Part shown: positions 1-13,686 of the stretch, piece by piece
Layout of the letters: each line of letters starts with the position of its first letter
Numbering within the stretch: position 1 is the first letter of the stretch
NCBI GenBank assembly: GCA_026967495.1
Contig: CP114060.1
Coordinates: forward strand, 496,001 to 560,000
Direction of reading: 5' to 3'
DNA from: Rouxiella badensis
Lineage (GTDB): Bacteria > Pseudomonadota > Gammaproteobacteria > Enterobacterales > Enterobacteriaceae
Length of the DNA: 64,000 nt
Notes under the pieces: model-generated
What the model saw: only the letters and a program-made list of their open reading frames with translations
Database searches by the model: none
Told to the model about the DNA's origin: nothing
Program-made: the position numbers and the translations under genes

Positions 1-223
1 AATGGATGGCGGTAATAATCTCGGGCTTGGTCAGCACCAACAGGTCGTTATTGCCCTTGAGATCGCTTTCCCAATCAGCAAAACGTTCGCCGCGATAGTC
101 TTCTTCTTCCAGACGATAGCTTTGGATCATTGTCCCCATGCCACCGTCGAGAACTAAAATCCGCTTCGCCAGCTGTTCATGCAGTGCTTCAACTCGATTA
201 GTCACTTTCACCTCATCACCCAT
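1..223 (-). CDS. metH: Cobalamin-dependent methionine synthase, N-terminal fragment
   Basis: Only the first ~74 codons are present; the gene runs off the left edge. The translation contains ILVLDGGMGTMIQSYRL followed by GERFADW and KGNNDLLVL, the start of the homocysteine-binding barrel of MetH, which transfers a methyl group from methyltetrahydrofolate through cobalamin to homocysteine. ATG at 223 is the first start; alignment with the E. coli N-terminus favours the in-frame GTG at 205. It is divergent from iclR, as in E. coli. Confidence 0.93.
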   Translation of the reverse strand, partial: MGDEVKVTNRVEALHEQLAKRILVLDGGMGTMIQSYRLEEEDYRGERFADWESDLKGNNDLLVLTKPEIITAIH

Positions 224-518
224 TGCTTGCAAAATTCTGCTACTTTCACGTTTGGCCGGTCTTCAGCACCCTACTTTAATCATAATTTATGAAAACCTGC
301 TTCAAAATCCGCCAATAATCCTAGCATACCTTGCTCAGGCCCAGTGCCGGCAGCAACCTGAGTCTTTTTCATCAAATCCTCGAGGCACATTCCAGAGTCG
401 ATGCAACACATCGGATGAGCGCAAAACTTGTTTGCGATCCATACTGTAAAAACGAAAACCAATTCCAAAATAATATTTTCTCGCCGTTATAGTGGCGACG
501 CTGACAAGGGAAAGCACG
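224..518. promoter_or_regulatory. metH-iclR divergent intergenic region
   Basis: This 295-base gap between two divergent genes must hold both promoters. An AT-rich stretch with a TTCCAAAATAATATTTTC-like partial dyad lies at about 460-480, just before iclR, and is a plausible IclR autoregulatory site because IclR operators contain TGGAAA-type half-sites. No start site is demonstrable from sequence alone, and no small gene is convincing. Confidence 0.4.
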
Positions 519-1362
519 ATGGTGACCTCTTCTGCCACGGCAGCAAAACGCACTAAAAAGGGCAAAGGCACAACGGCCAGTGCCAGCACAGCAACCGGAC
601 AGGTTCAATCGTTAACCCGCGGTCTGAAGTTGCTTGAATACATTGCCGAAGCTCAGGGCAGCGTGGCGCTCACCGACCTGGCCCAGCAGGCCGGACTGCC
701 CAACTCGACAACGCACAGGCTCCTGACCACCATGCAGCAACAGGGTTTCGTTCGTCAGGTTGGCGATCTGGGTCTGTGGACAATTGGCTCCCACGCTTTC
801 GTGGTCGGCAGCAGCTTTCTGCAAAGCCGCAACCTGTTAGCCATGGTTCATCCCATGCTGCGCCGATTAATGGAAGAATCTGGCGAGACAGTGAACCTTG
901 CGGTGCTCGATCACAGCGATTACCAGGCGATCATTATCGATCAGGTACAGTGCAATGCGCTGATGCGGATGTCGGCACCCATTGGTGGCAAGCTGCCGAT
1001 GCATGCTTCTGGCGCAGGCAAAGCATTCCTGTCCACGCTGCCCGAAGAGCGTCTCGTTAAACTGCTACACAAAATTGGGCTGCACAGCTACACGCCGATG
1101 ACCCGCAGTTCACCGGCGAATCTCAAGCAGGAGCTGGCCGAGACCCGCAAGCGCGGCTATGCCTTTGATGATGAAGAACATGCGTTAGGACTGCGCTGCG
1201 TGGCGACCTGTATTTATGACGAACACAATGACGCCTACGCGGCAATTTCGATTTCGGGGCCGGTTTCAAGGATTACTGACGATCGCGTTACCGAGACTCG
1301 GGGCGCTGGTTATCCATGCGGCGAAAGAGATAACCCAGGCCTACGGCGGCGGCAAGCATTAA
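519..1362 (+). CDS. iclR: Glyoxylate-bypass repressor IclR (frame break near the 3' end)
   Basis: IclR represses aceBAK and its own gene. The N-terminal winged helix-turn-helix (about residues 30-90, core SLTRGLKLLEYIAE and LPNSTTHRLLTTMQQQGFVRQ) is followed by the effector-binding domain with GKLPMHASGAGKAFL and DDEEHALGLRC. ATG 519 is chosen over upstream GTG 492 because AAGGGAAAG precedes it and it matches the family start. At 1295-1299 (GACTC) one extra base shifts the frame, so the uncorrected reading adds about 60 foreign residues. Dropping one base gives E-[I/L]-G-A-L-V-I-H-A-A-K-E and a stop at 1360-1362, for 280 residues (E. coli 274). Converges with aceK. Confidence 0.93.
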
Positions 1363-1376
1363 AAAGCGGGGCGAGA

Positions 1377-3119
1377 TTAGCTCGCCTCAGCGTTGGGCTT
1401 CTGCGACGTTCTGGCGCTAAACCGCTGTCGGCGGCGGTAGGCATAAACGTCTTCAATGTGACCCGCGAGAATACGCTGTTGCAGCCCGCGCCAATAGTCA
1501 GGGCAAAACAGGTCGCCGTGCAGCGCATCAAATAGCGGCCGAAGTCGTGCGTCGCTGCACAAGAAATGCCGAAATTCCTCCGGGAAGACGTCGTTCTCGG
1601 ACACGCTGTACCAGGGTTCGCTCGCCAGTTCCTCCTCGGGAAAGCGCGGCAAAGGCAGGTCACGGAAATTAACCTGCGTCATATAACAAATCTCGTCATA
1701 GTCGTAGAACACCACCCGACCATGGCGCGTCACACCAAAGTTTTTAAACAGCATATCCCCCGGAAAAATATTTGCGGCGGCCAGCTGCTTAATTGCGTTA
1801 CCGTACTCTTCTATCACGTCATGCAGCTGCTCGGGCGTTGCCTGTGCAAGGTAGAGGTTTAGTGGAACTCATTCGCCGTTCAATGTATAAATGGCGTATT
1901 GCGATGCTGTCGCCGAGATCTTCTATTTTATTGACGGCTTCGCACTGTAGCTCGGCCATCAACTCGGCACTGATGCGATTTTTGGGCAGGATAAAATGCT
2001 CGAACTCCTGCGTATCGGCCATTCGCCCTACCCGGTCATGCTCCTTGACCAACTGGTAGCAGTCCCTGACTCGCTGCTCGGTAACCTGCTTGGGGGCGCA
2101 AATCGGTCCTTGATGACTTTGAAAACGCGGTCACTGCCTGGCAGGGTAAATACCAGCATAACCATGCCTTTAACGCCGGGAGCGATGATAAAAGGCTCGG
2201 TGCTTGAGGCCATATAGCGCAGATGCTCACGGTAACATTCTGTTTTCGCATGCTTCTGACAGCCTATGGCGCTGTAAAGCTCTGCCGTGGTCTTGTGGGG
2301 AAGAATTTCGCGCAGCCATTCGACCAATGCACCGGGATGTGGCGCATAAACCATGAAATAGGAGCGGGCGAAACCGAAAACAATGCTGGCATCGTCCTGC
2401 TCGGTGAGGCACGTATCAACGAAGAGTCGTCCCTGTCGGCTTTGATGGACAGGTAACAGGAAAGGCTGTGCCCTGCCGGCCAGACGAATCTTGCCGACCA
2501 GCCACGCCGCTTTGTTGCGGTAAAAAGCTCGTTGGCCATTTCGAATTCTGCGTTGTCGAGTCTCACCGTCAGGAAAAGAAACGTTCAGGGCATCAGCAAT
2601 GGCGTGCGCGTCCCTTGTAATGTCCTCCCACGGCAGGCGCAGCGGCAGTTCCATTAACAATTTTTGCAGCATGTCCCGCAGGCTAGGGCCAGGCGCAAAG
2701 AGTCGTGCCAGAGGTCTCTGTGGCGGTTTAGCGCTTTGCGGCAGTTGTTCGCTAAAGACAAACAGCCTGTCGTCGGCTAAATCACGATGTTTGAAGATGC
2801 GGCAATAGACTGAATTAAAAAAGCTTTCGGCAATTTCACCGCGCGGATAATCAGGCAACAGGCTGCTGAAGCAGGCTTTGATACGCGCATTGAACGTCGC
2901 ATCATAAAAGCGTGGACCGGTAATACACTTCAGCTGGCTGACCACCAGCCCAACATGATGATCATAAAGATGAATACGCTGCTTCATTGCCTGCTGAACG
3001 GCAGCCCAGTCAGCTTGTTCAAAACGCCGCTGAGCGCCGGAAGTAATTTCCAGAAAGCGCCCATACTGTGCATCGAATCCCTGAAGAATGGTTTGGGCAA
3101 TCAACAGTTCTGTCTTCAT
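1377..3119 (-). CDS. aceK: Isocitrate dehydrogenase kinase/phosphatase (two frame breaks)
   Basis: AceK reversibly phosphorylates isocitrate dehydrogenase and so sets the split between the TCA cycle and the glyoxylate shunt. Recognisable blocks in order: ELLIAQTILQGFDAQYGRFLE, NSVYCRIFKHRDL, FYRNKAAWLVGK, ASIVFGFARSYFMVYAP, KGMVMLVFTLPG, then KEHDRVGRMADTQEFEHF, NIFPGDMLFKNFGVTRHGRVVFYDYDEIC, and EDVYAYRRRQRFS at the end. The reading frame breaks at 2092-2096 (loss in a G run, plus strand) and at 1866-1870 (gain at AACTC). The two cancel, giving about 580 residues (E. coli 578). The start at 3119 (MKTELL) fits the family. Last gene of aceBAK. Confidence 0.94.
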
Positions 3120-3149
3120 CACTCTGCTCTCTGACTTACGCGGGGTCCA

Positions 3150-3174
3150 AATGGCCCGTATGATTCGGGCCATT
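3150..3174 (-). promoter_or_regulatory. Perfect hairpin between aceA and aceK
   Basis: A perfect 9-bp inverted repeat (AATGGCCCG, 7-base loop, CGGGCCATT) fills most of the 61-base aceA-aceK gap. There is no T run, so it is not an obvious intrinsic terminator. In E. coli, stem-loops in the same gap are linked to the much lower expression of aceK than of aceA; a similar polarity or mRNA-stability role is inferred here. Confidence 0.6.
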
Positions 3175-3180
3175 GCGTTC

Positions 3181-4491
3181 TCAGGAAAATTGCTGTTCTT
3201 CCGTCGAGCCGGTCAGAGCCGTCACCGAGGAGCGTCCGCCCTGAATAATGGTGGTGACCTTATCGAAATAACCGGTGCCAACCTCTTGCTGATGCGAGGC
3301 GAAGGTATAGCCACGTTTTACGGAGTCAAACTCCGGCTGCTGGACTTTTTCGACGTAGTGTTTCATGCCCTCGCCCTGCGCATAGGCATGGGCCAGATCG
3401 AACATGTTGAACCACATACTGTGAATACCGGCGAGAGTAATAAACTGGTACTGATAACCCATCGCTGCCAGTTGATCCTGGAAGCTCGCAATGGTCTGGT
3501 CATCGAGGTTTTTCTTCCAGTTAAACGACGGCGAGCAGTTGTAGGCCAGCAGTTTTCCCGGGAAACGCTGATGAATTGCCTCGGCAAAGCGCTTCGCCAA
3601 CGCCAGATCCGGCGTCGAGGTTTCGCACCAGACAACGTCTGCATAAGGCGCATAGGCAAGCCCGCGCGAGATGGCCTGTTCAATACCGGCATGAGTGCGG
3701 TAAAAGCCTTCATGGGTGCGTTCGCCGGCGATAAACGCGCTGTCATAGGGATCACAGTCAGAGGTCAGCAGGTCGGCCGCATCCGCATCGGTCCTGGCGA
3801 CCAGTAAAGTAGGTACGCCCAAAACGTCTGCCGCCAGACGAGCAGAAACCAGCTTTTGCACTGCCTCCTGCGTCGGAACCAACACTTTTCCGCCCATGTG
3901 CCCGCACTTCTTCACGGCGGCCAGCTGGTCTTCAAAATGCACCGCCGCCGCGCCTGCCTCAATCATAGATTTCATCAATTCAAACGCGTTCAGCACGCCA
4001 CCGAAACCGGCCTCTGCATCGGCAACAATCGGCAAGAAATAGTCGGTATAACCCGGCTGGCCCGGTTCGATGTTGTTTGCCCATTGAATTTGGTCCGCCC
4101 GGCGAAAGGTATTGTTGATGCGTGATACCACTTCGGGAACGGAATTCACTGGATACAAAGACTGATCGGGATACATGCTCGACGCGGTGTTGGCGTCGGC
4201 GGCAACCTGCCACCCAGACAGATAAATCGCCTCAATACCGGCCTTGGCCTGTTGCAGCGCCTGCCCACCGGTGAGTGCACCGAGGCAGTTGACATAACCT
4301 TTGCGTGACCCGCCGTGCAGCAGCTCCCACAGTCGGCTCGCGCCATGCTGCGCCAGCGTACATTCGGGATTCACAGAGCCGCGCAGGCTAATAACTTCTG
4401 CGGCCGTGTATGGACGAGTGATCCCTTTCCAGCGCGGCAGTGACCATGATTCTTCGAGTTGTTGTATTTGTTGGGTACGGGTAATTTTCAT
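3181..4491 (-). CDS. aceA: Isocitrate lyase
   Basis: Cleaves isocitrate to glyoxylate and succinate, first step of the glyoxylate bypass. The 436-residue protein (E. coli 434) has the catalytic loop KKCGHMGGK at about residues 194-202 with the active-site Cys at 196, the upstream VADAEAGFGG metal/substrate region, and LAYNCSPSFNWKK. The frame is intact. It follows aceB in the same operon with a short gap and precedes aceK. Expression is expected under IclR control from the aceB promoter. Confidence 0.98.
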   Translation of the reverse strand: MKITRTQQIQQLEESWSLPRWKGITRPYTAAEVISLRGSVNPECTLAQHGASRLWELLHGGSRKGYVNCLGALTGGQALQQAKAGIEAIYLSGWQVAADANTASSMYPDQSLYPVNSVPEVVSRINNTFRRADQIQWANNIEPGQPGYTDYFLPIVADAEAGFGGVLNAFELMKSMIEAGAAAVHFEDQLAAVKKCGHMGGKVLVPTQEAVQKLVSARLAADVLGVPTLLVARTDADAADLLTSDCDPYDSAFIAGERTHEGFYRTHAGIEQAISRGLAYAPYADVVWCETSTPDLALAKRFAEAIHQRFPGKLLAYNCSPSFNWKKNLDDQTIASFQDQLAAMGYQYQFITLAGIHSMWFNMFDLAHAYAQGEGMKHYVEKVQQPEFDSVKRGYTFASHQQEVGTGYFDKVTTIIQGGRSSVTALTGSTEEQQFS

Positions 4492-4522
4492 GACGGTGAC
4501 TCCGATTTCTTATCAGGGTTTA

Positions 4523-6122
4523 TCAAGCCAGCAGCGCATAGCCAGGCAGCGTGAGGAAGTCGATCAGTTCATCCTGGGTGGTGATTTTTTCCATCAGCGC
4601 TGCGGCTTCGTGAAAACGCCCAGAGCAAAACCGCTGGTCACCTAATTCTTGTTGAATGACCTGCATCTCCTCCGCCAGCAGCTGGCGGAAAAGCTCTTTG
4701 GTCACCTTTTGTCCGTCGTCTAGCGTTTTGCCGTGATGGATCCACTGCCAGATTGAGGTACGGGATATTTCCGCCGTGGCGGCATCCTCCATCAGTCCAT
4801 AGATTGGCACGCAGCCATTGCCTGAAATCCATGCTTCGATGTATTGCACCGCGACGCGGATGTTGGCGCGCATCCCCTCCTCTGTTCTCGCTCCCTGACA
4901 TGGCGTAAGCAGAGTTTCGGCGTAAATCGGTGCATCTTCCTCACGCGTAACGTCAAGCTGGTTGGGACGTGAACCTAGTGCCTTGCTGAATACTGACATG
5001 GCGGTATCGGCGAGGCCGGGATGCGCAATCCAGGTGCCGTCATGGCCGTTCGCCGCCTCAAGCTCCTTATCCTTGATCACCTTATTGAGCACCCACGCGT
5101 TGCGCTGCGGGTCCTTGCTCGGAATAAATGCCGCCATGCCGCCCATCGCGAACGCCCCTCGGCGATGGCAGGTTTTGATAAGCAGACGGGAATAGGCGCT
5201 GAGGAAAGGCTGATCCATGGTCACAACCTGGCGGTCAGGTAAGACGCGATCGCCGAAGTTCTTTAATGTTTTGATATAGCTAAAGATATAGTCCCAGCGC
5301 CCGCAGTTGAGTCCCGACGATATGTTCGCGCAGGTGATAAAGGATTTCGTCCATCTGGAATACCGCAGGCAATGTTTCAATCAGTACCGTGGCCTTGATA
5401 GTGCCGCGCGGCAGCCCGACGCTGTCTTCGGCGAAGGAAAATACCTGACTCCACCACTGCGCCTCTTTGTAAGACTGCATTTTGGGCAGATAGAAGTAAG
5501 GGCCGCTGCCTTTGGCCAGCAGTTCGCGATAGTTGTGGAAGAAATACAGCGCAAAATCAAACAGGCCGCCCGGGATAGGCTCACCCTGCCAGGTCACGTG
5601 TTTCTCGGGCAAATGCAATCCTCTGACTCGACAAACCAGTACGGCCGGGTCAGGTTTAAGTTGATAAATCTTACCTGCCTCATTGGTGTAGCTGATGGTG
5701 CCGCGCACCGCGTCGCGCAGATTAACCTGCCCTTCAATCACTTTGCTCCAGTTAGGCGCAAGTGAATCCTCGAAGTCTGCCATGAAGACTTTAACGTTGG
5801 CATTCAACGCATTGATGACCATCTTACGTTCGACAGGCCCGGTTATTTCGACTCGCCTGTCGAGCAGGTCATCAGGAATATTTTGGATGCGCCATTCAGT
5901 ATCTCTAATGGAAAACGTTTCCGAAATAAAGTCCGGCAGCTTACCGGCATCAATATCCGACTGAATATATCGCCTTTCTGTCAGTAGCTGCTGGCGTACA
6001 GGGGCGAATTGGCTTACCAAATCAGCCAAAAAGTCGATGGCGGGTTCGGTCAGAATGCTGGATGCCTGTTCTGAAAATTGGCGTGTAAAGTCGAGTGGGC
6101 TGTGGGTTATCTGCTGTGACAT
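4523..6122 (-). CDS. aceB: Malate synthase A (one frame break)
   Basis: Condenses glyoxylate with acetyl-CoA to malate. The N-terminal half contains FMADFEDSLAPNW and the Arg-bearing LVCRVRGLHLPEKH; the C-terminal half contains CGRWDYIFSYIKTLKN, AFAMGGMAAFIPSKD and the C-terminal helical domain. The two halves lie in different frames joined at 5309-5313, where the coding strand reads GGGACTCAAC; deleting one base gives V-G-[I/L]-N-C-G-R-W-D and a 532-residue protein (E. coli 533). First gene of aceBAK; start ATG 6122 with a GGAG-type ribosome site just upstream. Confidence 0.95.
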
Positions 6123-6434
6123 CTACATTCTCCTGACTTTTCAATGAGTCTCATTAAACATCTGCCTGAGCTGGACGCGTTGATCACGGCGACGATCCGA
6201 GGCGTAAAAAGATCGCATAACTTGAAATGACCAGACTGGTTATTTACTAGCCGATAGACTTAAGCGTAATCAAGAAAATGATAAAATCAAAAACGATTTC
6301 CATTTTTATTTTAAATAAAAATAAAGTCTTTTTGATTCAACTAAATAGAGGGTGAAATATTTTTATAGAAACAGGATCAATTTCCATAATTTTTGCAATC
6401 GAACAAGGATCGGCATTGGCAGGAACAAAATAAA
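6123..6434. promoter_or_regulatory. aceBAK promoter region
   Basis: No gene is visible in this AT-rich gap. Two copies of ATTTCCAT on the plus strand (near 6297 and 6380), i.e. ATGGAAAT in the aceB direction, resemble halves of the IclR operator TGGAAATNATTTCCA, consistent with IclR control. The long A/T tracts at 6290-6370 could carry the promoter and an IHF-type site. The exact -10/-35 is not assigned. Confidence 0.45.
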
Positions 6435-6468
6435 AACGCCCACGATCGGAGAAGTGATCGTGGGCGTT
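6435..6468 (-). terminator. metA intrinsic terminator
   Basis: A perfect 13-bp stem (AACGCCCACGATC / GATCGTGGGCGTT) with an 8-base loop; in the metA direction it is followed by TTTTTATTTTG. It lies 33 bases past the metA stop and separates metA from the aceB promoter. Confidence 0.9.
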
Positions 6469-6500
6469 CAGACTTGTATTACCGAGACAGGCTAAGAGCC

Positions 6501-7430
6501 TCATTCCAGCGTAGGATTCATCTGGCGAAGATCGAATGGCGTTATCTGGTAGACGTAGTAGTTTAACCAGTTGGTGAATAACAGATGGCCGTGGCTGCGC
6601 CAGCTGGCTTTCGGTGCCAGATCCGCATTGTCTTCAGGGAAGTAGTTGTAAGGCATGTCCGGTGAAAGGCCTGCGTCAAGGTCACGCAGATACTCGCCTG
6701 CCAGCGTACCGGCATCGTATTCTGGATGGCCGGTGACGAACGCCATGCGCTTGTCCTTTGTCGCGAACAGATAAGCACCCGCATCTTCCGATTCGGCGAG
6801 AATATCCAGATCGCTGTATTTGCGCAGTTCTTCAATCGGGAAGTCCGCATAGCGCGAGTGTGGCGCCAGGAATGACTCGTCAAATCCACGGGTCAGAAGC
6901 GCCAAAGGCTGTAGCGTCTGATGCGCATATACGCCGGAGAGTTTGGTCTCGCGGGTCATTTTCGGCATGCCATAAAGCACGTTCAGCGCGGCCTGTACGG
7001 CCCAGCAGACAAACAGCGTTGAGGTGACATGTTCTTTTGCCCAATGAACGATACGCTCAATCTGCGGCCAATAGGCGACGTCGCAGAAGTCCACCAGACC
7101 CAGCGGTGCACCGGTCACGATCAACCCGTCGTAATTATCGTGTTGGATATCTTCAAAATCGCAGTAGAAGTTATTCAAATGCTCGGCAGGCGTGTTCTTG
7201 GACTCACGGCTGTCGATACGCAGCAGCTGAACATCAATCTGCAAAGGGGAATTGGAAAGCAGGCGAAGAAACTGATTCTCCGTCTCGATCTTCTTCGGCA
7301 TCAAATTGAGTATCAGCACTTTCAATGGACGAATTTCTTGAGTTTTTGCACGTGAAGACGTCATCACAAAGACGTTTTCATTGCGCAAAAAGTTCACGGC
7401 TGGTAACTCATCTGGAACCCGAATTGGCAT
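6501..7430 (-). CDS. metA: Homoserine O-succinyltransferase
   Basis: First committed step of methionine synthesis: acylates homoserine. The protein is 309 residues, the same as E. coli MetA, with the catalytic Cys142 in FVCWAVQAALN, the Lys-containing LKVLILNLMPKKIETENQF and FVTGHPEYD carrying the His/Glu pair of the active site. ATG 7430 is chosen because GAGGAAG lies just upstream; an earlier in-frame start at 7469 would overlap the Met boxes. Likely MetJ-repressed. Confidence 0.98.
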   Translation of the reverse strand: MPIRVPDELPAVNFLRNENVFVMTSSRAKTQEIRPLKVLILNLMPKKIETENQFLRLLSNSPLQIDVQLLRIDSRESKNTPAEHLNNFYCDFEDIQHDNYDGLIVTGAPLGLVDFCDVAYWPQIERIVHWAKEHVTSTLFVCWAVQAALNVLYGMPKMTRETKLSGVYAHQTLQPLALLTRGFDESFLAPHSRYADFPIEELRKYSDLDILAESEDAGAYLFATKDKRMAFVTGHPEYDAGTLAGEYLRDLDAGLSPDMPYNYFPEDNADLAPKASWRSHGHLLFTNWLNYYVYQITPFDLRQMNPTLE

Positions 7431-7455
7431 AACAACTTCCTCACTACATCCGCTT

Positions 7456-7479
7456 ATACGTTTAGACATCTAGATGCCC
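7456..7479 (-). promoter_or_regulatory. Probable MetJ operator (three tandem Met boxes)
   Basis: Three contiguous 8-mers upstream of metA read, in the gene direction, GGGCATCT, AGATGTCT, AAACGTAT. They match the Met-box consensus AGACGTCT at 5, 7 and 6 of 8 positions and are spaced exactly 8 bases, as MetJ dimers require. Position 26 bases before the start codon fits repression of metA by MetJ-S-adenosylmethionine. Confidence 0.65.
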
Positions 7480-7647
7480 GAAGATAACGGTTTTCAGCGG
7501 CTATGTCGAGCTTGTAAAGCCTAGGTGAAAATTATTCAGCTTAAGGCTATATGCTCATAACATTTAGTTATTTATATCTGTTTGATGAAGAGTTTTAGCT
7601 ATTTAGAAGGAGGCAAAAAGGGTTAAAAATGGTCAGTAAACGCGCAC

Positions 7648-7677
7648 AAAAAAGCCCCTGTCGTCAGACAGGGGCCT
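7648..7677 (-). terminator. rrn operon 1 terminator T2
   Basis: GC-rich stem GCCCCTGT/ACAGGGGC followed in the rrn direction by TTTTTTG. It is the second of two tandem terminators after 5S, an arrangement usual for enterobacterial rrn operons. The same hairpin occurs at 46559-46589. Confidence 0.88.
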
Positions 7678-7712
7678 TCTCTTGAACTGGAATTTCTTAA
7701 ATTACCGACGAG

Positions 7713-7740
7713 AAAAAGCCCCAGTCTTTCGACTAGGGCT
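7713..7740 (-). terminator. rrn operon 1 terminator T1
   Basis: Stem AGCCC(T)AGTC / GACTGGGGCT with loop GAAA in the rrn direction, followed by TTTTTC; located 14 bases after the 5S 3' end. Confidence 0.88.
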
Positions 7741-7753
7741 TGTTCTTTATTTG

Positions 7754-7873
7754 ATGCCTGGCAGTTCCCTACTCTCGCATGGGGAGACCCCACACTACCA
7801 TCGGCGCTACGGCGTTTCACTTCTGAGTTCGGCATGGGGTCAGGTGGGACCACCGCGCTACTGCCGCCAGGCA
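7754..7873 (-). rRNA. rrf: 5S ribosomal RNA (rrn 1)
   Basis: 120 bases, beginning TGCCTGGCGGCAGTAGCGCG and ending GAACTGCCAGGCAT in the minus direction, matching E. coli 5S nearly base for base. The terminal helix TGCCTGGC/GCCAGGCA is intact. Identical to the copy at 46665-46784. Confidence 0.98.
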
Positions 7874-7992
7874 AATTCTGTTTCATTCCAACCGCTTTCC
7901 ACATTCCTGCAGGCCGCCATCAGAACCAATCTTTGAACAAGCTGATTTCTTGAAACTTTCGTCTCGTCTCTCTAAAACACCTTCGGTGTTGT

Positions 7993-10898
<2,906 letters not shown>

Positions 10899-11126
10899 TC
10901 ACAACCCGAAGGTGTCTTATAAACTCATAAAGAGTGACAACATTCGAGGCTGCGATTATTTGAGAGACTCTAATACAGGTGCGCATAACTCAGTACTTCT
11001 ACGGAGAGTTATGTTCAGCTGTATCATTTCAATTTTTCAGCTTGTTCCAGATTGTTAAAGAGCAAAATACTTCGCAGTATACTGTCGCCAATATACTCTG
11101 AAGTATTGGTGTGAACCGTATGGATA

Positions 11127-11202
11127 TGGTGGAGCTAAGCGGGATCGAACCGCTGACCTCCTGCGTGCAAGGCAGGCGCTCTCCCAGCTGAGCTATAGCC
11201 CC
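11127..11202 (-). tRNA. alaT: tRNA-Ala (TGC)
   Basis: 76 bases including encoded CCA; acceptor GGGGCTA, anticodon loop CTTGCAC, T arm GGTTCGATCCC. It is in the 16S-23S spacer, downstream of tRNA-Ile, the standard pairing. Confidence 0.97.
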
Positions 11203-11335
11203 ATACAGTCACTAACAGATACCTTTATCACTCATCGTTCAGATGAGTCAGCCAATGCTTTTCTTATCAAGGCGGAGTCACACGACGTTTGCTTGGTGCA
11301 AACGAGTGGGGCGACAACGCAGAGAAGGAAAGGAT

Positions 11336-11412
<77 letters not shown>

Positions 11413-11484
11413 ATAAAGGTATTTCTGCTCGTTACTTTTTCATCAGACAATCTGTGTGGACACTGCACAATGCGTATCTTGAGG

Positions 11485-13026
<1,542 letters not shown>

Positions 13027-13180
13027 AAAGTTCGATTTGCTGCAACAAGTGCAGCGATGCTCAAAGTTACTTCACATCATTCATAATGAATTACTGCTTG
13101 GTCACTCTAAGACTTGATATTTTTTGCCACCGAGGTGGCTGATATCGTCTTGTGAGTGCCCACACAGATTGTCTGATAAA

Positions 13181-13193
13181 TTGTTAAAGAGCA
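13181..13193 (-). promoter_or_regulatory. rrn 1 leader boxA antitermination site
   Basis: TGCTCTTTAACAA in the rrn direction matches the enterobacterial rrn boxA that loads NusB-S10. A second copy sits in the 16S-23S spacer at 11052-11064, as expected for rrn antitermination. Confidence 0.85.
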
Positions 13194-13232
13194 GTGAGTT
13201 ACGCGCTTTCGCTTGCTAACTCGAGGTGGCGT

Positions 13233-13260
13233 ATATTACGCTTTCCTCATTTGATGTCAA
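13233..13260 (-). promoter_or_regulatory. rrn 1 promoter P2
   Basis: In the minus direction TTGACA, a 16-base spacer, and TAATAT, followed by a GC-rich ACGCCACC discriminator, the layout of enterobacterial rrn P2. Confidence 0.85.
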
Positions 13261-13351
13261 CCGTTTATTTTCGCGGTCATCATCATTTTTAATTCTTTCC
13301 GACTTGTTCACACCGCGTTGCTGCTGCGTTGTTCCCTGTCGATGGAGCGGC

Positions 13352-13379
13352 ATTATAGGGAGTTTCTGAGGAGCCGCAA
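13352..13379 (-). promoter_or_regulatory. rrn 1 promoter P1
   Basis: TTGCGG, 16-base spacer, TATAAT, then GCCGCTCC. An A/T-rich UP-element-like tract (TATTTTTTATTGAAATT) precedes the -35 at about 13384-13404. The 16-base spacer and GC-rich discriminator are typical of ppGpp-sensitive rrn P1. Confidence 0.85.
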
Positions 13380-13496
13380 CCCCTAATTTCAATAAAAAAT
13401 ACTGTTCGCTGCAATACACAGCAAAAGCGGGGTTTATACCGATTTACACACAAAGTTATCCACAATGTTCATCGAAACTCAAAATTGACGCGCATC

Positions 13497-13512
13497 GCGC
13501 AATCGTTTTCGC
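13497..13512 (+). promoter_or_regulatory. PurR operator upstream of purHD
   Basis: GCGCAATCGTTTTCGC matches the PurR consensus ACGCAAACGTTTTCGT at 13 of 16 positions and ends just before a TACAAT -10-like hexamer (13513-13518). Fits hypoxanthine/guanine-dependent repression of purHD known from E. coli. The rest of 13027-13686 holds only the rrn leader/promoters and the purH 5' region. Confidence 0.75.
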
Positions 13513-13686
13513 TACAATATCGCGCGTCTGAATTAACCGACACTATCTGCAATAATGATGCTTACAGCTTCTGTGGAACCTTATCTGAATCCAATCCTGC
13601 GTTTTTCTTCTATATATAGAGGGAAACAAGCATTGAATTCACGTAACGCTCTCTATTGCGACTCCAAAGCCAAGGGATAAACCACC

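Noticed and set aside
13441..13480. TTATCCACA (13457-13465) as a DnaA box and possible origin
   Set aside because: A single box without clustering or an AT-rich unwinding region, located in the rrn-purH promoter gap.
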